7,047 nucleotides of DNA from JBBRSC01 sp038245795 (GTDB lineage: Bacteria; Actinomycetota; Acidimicrobiia; Acidimicrobiales; Microtrichaceae): positions 1 to 7,047 of the forward strand of contig JBBRSC010000179.1 of the NCBI GenBank assembly GCA_038245795.1. Direction: 5' to 3'. Shown here in pieces: positions 5,308 to 7,047 of the stretch. The notes under the pieces are model-generated. The model was not told where the DNA came from. It searched no databases and saw nothing but the letters and a program-made list of their open reading frames with translations. The translations under genes and the position numbers were made by a program. Within the stretch, counting starts at the first letter, position 1. Each line of letters begins with the position of its first letter.

Positions 5308-6339
5308 TTACTGGTCGACGTCCCACTCGAGCACGAGAAATGCGCCGAGACCCGACTCGTCGACCAGTGCTTCAGCCTCGCTCACGCGACTCCTGGCCTT
5401 CATGGCCGCGAGGTCGCCGATATGCGCCCGTTCCGCCCAGATCTGACGACCCTCCGCGACCAACGTGTCGATCCCCCACTCGTGAAGCCGCTCCGCTTGG
5501 GTGCCGAGGCGCGACGGCGTCGTCAACTGATCCACCACGATGTCGACCGTGATGTCACGCTCCATTGGCGAGTCATAGGGATCGTGGCCCCGCTCGTGGG
5601 CGCGGTACGTCCGGAGCCAGGCGCGATCGGCCAGATCGGCCAGGGTCGTCACCCCATAGTCAATGACCACCAGTCGACCCGCCGAGATCCGGTCCAACGT
5701 TTCGTCCACCCAACGTGTTGCTGTGTGATGGACGGGGTACCGCGTCCCCACCTCGACGGTCGAGTGCTGTTCAAGGACCGACATCGCGGTACCAGGATCG
5801 AGCGGCCGGAGTACCTCGCAGGCTCCGTCGTCATCGATGCGAACCCAGACCTCAGACCATCCGTCGCTGGTCCGTTCCAGGATCCTGACCGCCAGATTGT
5901 CGAGGAGCTCGTTGGCGATGACCAGACCGAAGATCGGCTCGTCGCCAACGCTTCCGTTGACCTCCACCTCCGGACCAAGGAGTTCGGCGGCGGCGGCCCT
6001 CAGAGCCGCCGACTGCTCGACGGCACGCCATCGCACAGCCCGATCGGAACCTATCGATCCGGGCGGGGCCGCCTCAGAGTGGGCCAGCCAGGCACGCCGC
6101 ATCGATGCCAACAGTGCCCCGCGACCGGCGCCGACGTCGACGATCTGGAAGTCGGCAGGTCGACCCATCTCCTCCCATAATGAACGCGCCATGTTGGCGA
6201 GAACCTCCCCGAACAGGGGCCCGACCTCGGGGCTCGTGATGAAGTCTCCTCGCCGACCAGCTCCGCCCGACGTGGCGAAGAACCCATGATCGGGGTCGTA
6301 GAGACATCGCTCCTGGAACTCATCGAACCGGATCAACAT
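5308..6339 (-). CDS. MidA/NDUFAF7-like SAM-dependent methyltransferase (Methyltransf_28 / DUF185 family)
   Basis: This 343-aa protein belongs to the class I SAM-dependent methyltransferases related to mitochondrial NDUFAF7 (MidA), which dimethylates an arginine of the complex I subunit NDUFS2 during assembly. Family blocks are the N-terminal LYDPDHGFF (13-21), GDFITSPEVGPLFGE (31-45), SAM-binding motif I VDVGAGRG (67-74), IANELLDNLAVR (141-152), VVIDYG (224-229), and RTYRAH (243-248) followed by ERDITVDI (260-267). Length is near the family norm of 350-400 aa, with a slightly short N-terminus. The ATG at 6339 has a GGGGAG ribosome binding site at 6348-6353, 8 nt away. The gene follows nuoN on the same strand with 44 nt between them, so the two are probably cotranscribed. 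The substrate is inferred only by analogy and context; the direct bacterial target is not shown by the sequence. The family assignment itself is secure. Confidence 0.9.
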   Translation of the reverse strand: MLIRFDEFQERCLYDPDHGFFATSGGAGRRGDFITSPEVGPLFGEVLANMARSLWEEMGRPADFQIVDVGAGRGALLASMRRAWLAHSEAAPPGSIGSDRAVRWRAVEQSAALRAAAAELLGPEVEVNGSVGDEPIFGLVIANELLDNLAVRILERTSDGWSEVWVRIDDDGACEVLRPLDPGTAMSVLEQHSTVEVGTRYPVHHTATRWVDETLDRISAGRLVVIDYGVTTLADLADRAWLRTYRAHERGHDPYDSPMERDITVDIVVDQLTTPSRLGTQAERLHEWGIDTLVAEGRQIWAERAHIGDLAAMKARSRVSEAEALVDESGLGAFLVLEWDVDQ

Positions 6340-6343
6340 CGCG

Positions 6344-6376
6344 GTTGCTCCCCGTCACTGGCCCCGCGGAGCCAAC
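6344..6376 (-). promoter_or_regulatory. Hairpin that may sequester the methyltransferase ribosome binding site
   Basis: In the transcript, GUUG (6376-6373) plus CUCC (6371-6368) can pair with GGAGCAAC (6351-6344), giving an 8-bp stem with one bulged G and a 16-nt loop. The right arm contains most of the GGGGAG ribosome binding site of the methyltransferase gene. The left arm starts 8 nt after the nuoN stop codon, so a ribosome finishing nuoN could open the stem. This suggests translational coupling, but it is read from base pairing by eye only. Confidence 0.35.
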
Positions 6377-6383
6377 GATTGCG

Positions 6384-7047
6384 TCAGCCGCCCACCGCGA
6401 CGGTCGCCTGCGTCAGCAGGTTCGGCAGCACGCCGAAGACCACCGTGGCAATCACGCAGATCCCCAAAGCGATCCGCAACGATGGCGGCACCTGGACCGG
6501 GGACACGTCGCCATCCGGAGCGTCTTCGAACCACATCACCCGCGCGACCTTGAGGTAGTACGCCGCCGCAATAGCGGTGTTCACAGCCAGGAAGATCGCC
6601 AACGCATACCCCCAGCCGGTGCCCGGGCTGAGCAACGCCTTCATCACTCCGAACTTCGCGTACCAACCGCCGAGGGGCGGAATACCGATGAGGGACGCCA
6701 GGAACGCAGTCATCAACACGGTCAGGCCGGGTGCGTACTGAAAAAGTCCCTTCCAGGAATCGATCTCGGCGGATCGGGTCTTCCGGGCCACCGCGATGAC
6801 GACGGCGAACGCACCGAGGTTCATCGCCCCGTAGATCACCAGGTACACAATCACCGCCGACAACGCCGCGGGTGCCTTGTCCGCCACCACGAACGGCGCC
6901 AGGATGAATCCAGCTTGTGCGATCCCCGAATAAGCCAGCATCCGGACCACGTTGGTCTGGCGAAGTGCGATCAGGTTGCCGACGGTCATCGACGCGGCGG
7001 AGAGGATGAACAGCACGGGCGTGACCACATTGCTGCGGCCGACAAAG
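6384..7047 (-). CDS. nuoN: NADH-quinone oxidoreductase subunit N, C-terminal part, cut by the right edge
   Basis: The last 220 codons of nuoN are present; the start lies beyond the right edge. NuoN is one of the three antiporter-like proton-translocating subunits in the membrane arm of respiratory complex I. The visible part contains about six hydrophobic segments. These include VLFILSAASMTVGNLIAL, the block NVVRMLAYSGIAQAGFIL, the segment IVYLVIYGAMNLGAFAVVIA, and SLIGIPPLGGWYAKF, which matches the family pattern L-x-G-I-P-P-x-x-G-x-x-x-K-F with its conserved lysine. It ends with a final helix before the TGA at 6384-6386. The frame continues to the edge through FVGRSN, so the in-frame GTG at 7028 is internal and not a start. 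A complete NuoN has about 480-530 aa, so rather less than half is seen. Other nuo genes are expected upstream on this strand, off the window. The order NuoN then MidA-like methyltransferase is notable. Confidence 0.95.
   Translation of the reverse strand, partial: FVGRSNVVTPVLFILSAASMTVGNLIALRQTNVVRMLAYSGIAQAGFILAPFVVADKAPAALSAVIVYLVIYGAMNLGAFAVVIAVARKTRSAEIDSWKGLFQYAPGLTVLMTAFLASLIGIPPLGGWYAKFGVMKALLSPGTGWGYALAIFLAVNTAIAAAYYLKVARVMWFEDAPDGDVSPVQVPPSLRIALGICVIATVVFGVLPNLLTQATVAVGG

Noticed and set aside
5305..6180. 291-codon plus-strand open frame opposite the methyltransferase
   Set aside because: The minus strand has clear NDUFAF7-family motifs throughout. The plus-strand product is low in hydrophobic residues and resembles nothing; long antisense frames are expected in GC-rich genes.

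Overview
The window is about 7 kb of GC-rich bacterial chromosome with tightly packed, ordinary-looking genes. No rRNA or tRNA gene, insertion sequence, prophage, CRISPR array or toxin-type gene is visible. Several signs point to an actinomycete (Actinomycetota). These are a protein of the mycothiol-dependent maleylpyruvate isomerase superfamily, a mycoredoxin-like glutaredoxin, and a 14-subunit-type NADH dehydrogenase subunit. Several genes also have a TANNNT-like hexamer 6-7 nt upstream of the start codon, the arrangement of leaderless actinobacterial promoters. The lineage below phylum is not decided by the sequence; Acidimicrobiia would fit but is a guess.

Layout from left to right. Positions 1-761 (minus) hold the N-terminal third of acetyl-CoA synthetase (acs), cut by the left edge. 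A short divergent promoter region separates it from a DEAD-box RNA helicase (851-2080, plus). Next on the plus strand is a small mycothiol-S-transferase-like protein (2097-2777). It converges, with one base between the stop codons, on an M20-family amidohydrolase (2779-3987, minus). A 137-bp divergent region (3988-4124) carries two perfect 12-bp palindromes and short direct repeats. It separates the amidohydrolase from a lone ParA-type ATPase (4125-4931, plus). ParA converges on a mycoredoxin-like protein (4948-5226, minus) with a small hairpin between them. Upstream of that gene on the same strand are a MidA/NDUFAF7-like methyltransferase (5308-6339) and the C-terminal part of nuoN (6384-7047, cut by the right edge).

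How the genes relate. The clearest functional link is nuoN followed by the MidA/NDUFAF7-like methyltransferase. The mitochondrial relative methylates a complex I subunit during assembly, so a role in complex I biogenesis is a reasonable inference. The mycothiol-superfamily protein and the mycoredoxin-like protein agree with mycothiol as the cell's thiol. The other genes (acs, helicase, amidohydrolase, ParA) look like independent housekeeping or metabolic units.

I found no convincing undescribed multi-gene system. The points most worth checking are the methyltransferase-nuoN pair, the palindromes between parA and the amidohydrolase gene, the leaderless starts, and a hairpin that may hide the methyltransferase ribosome binding site.
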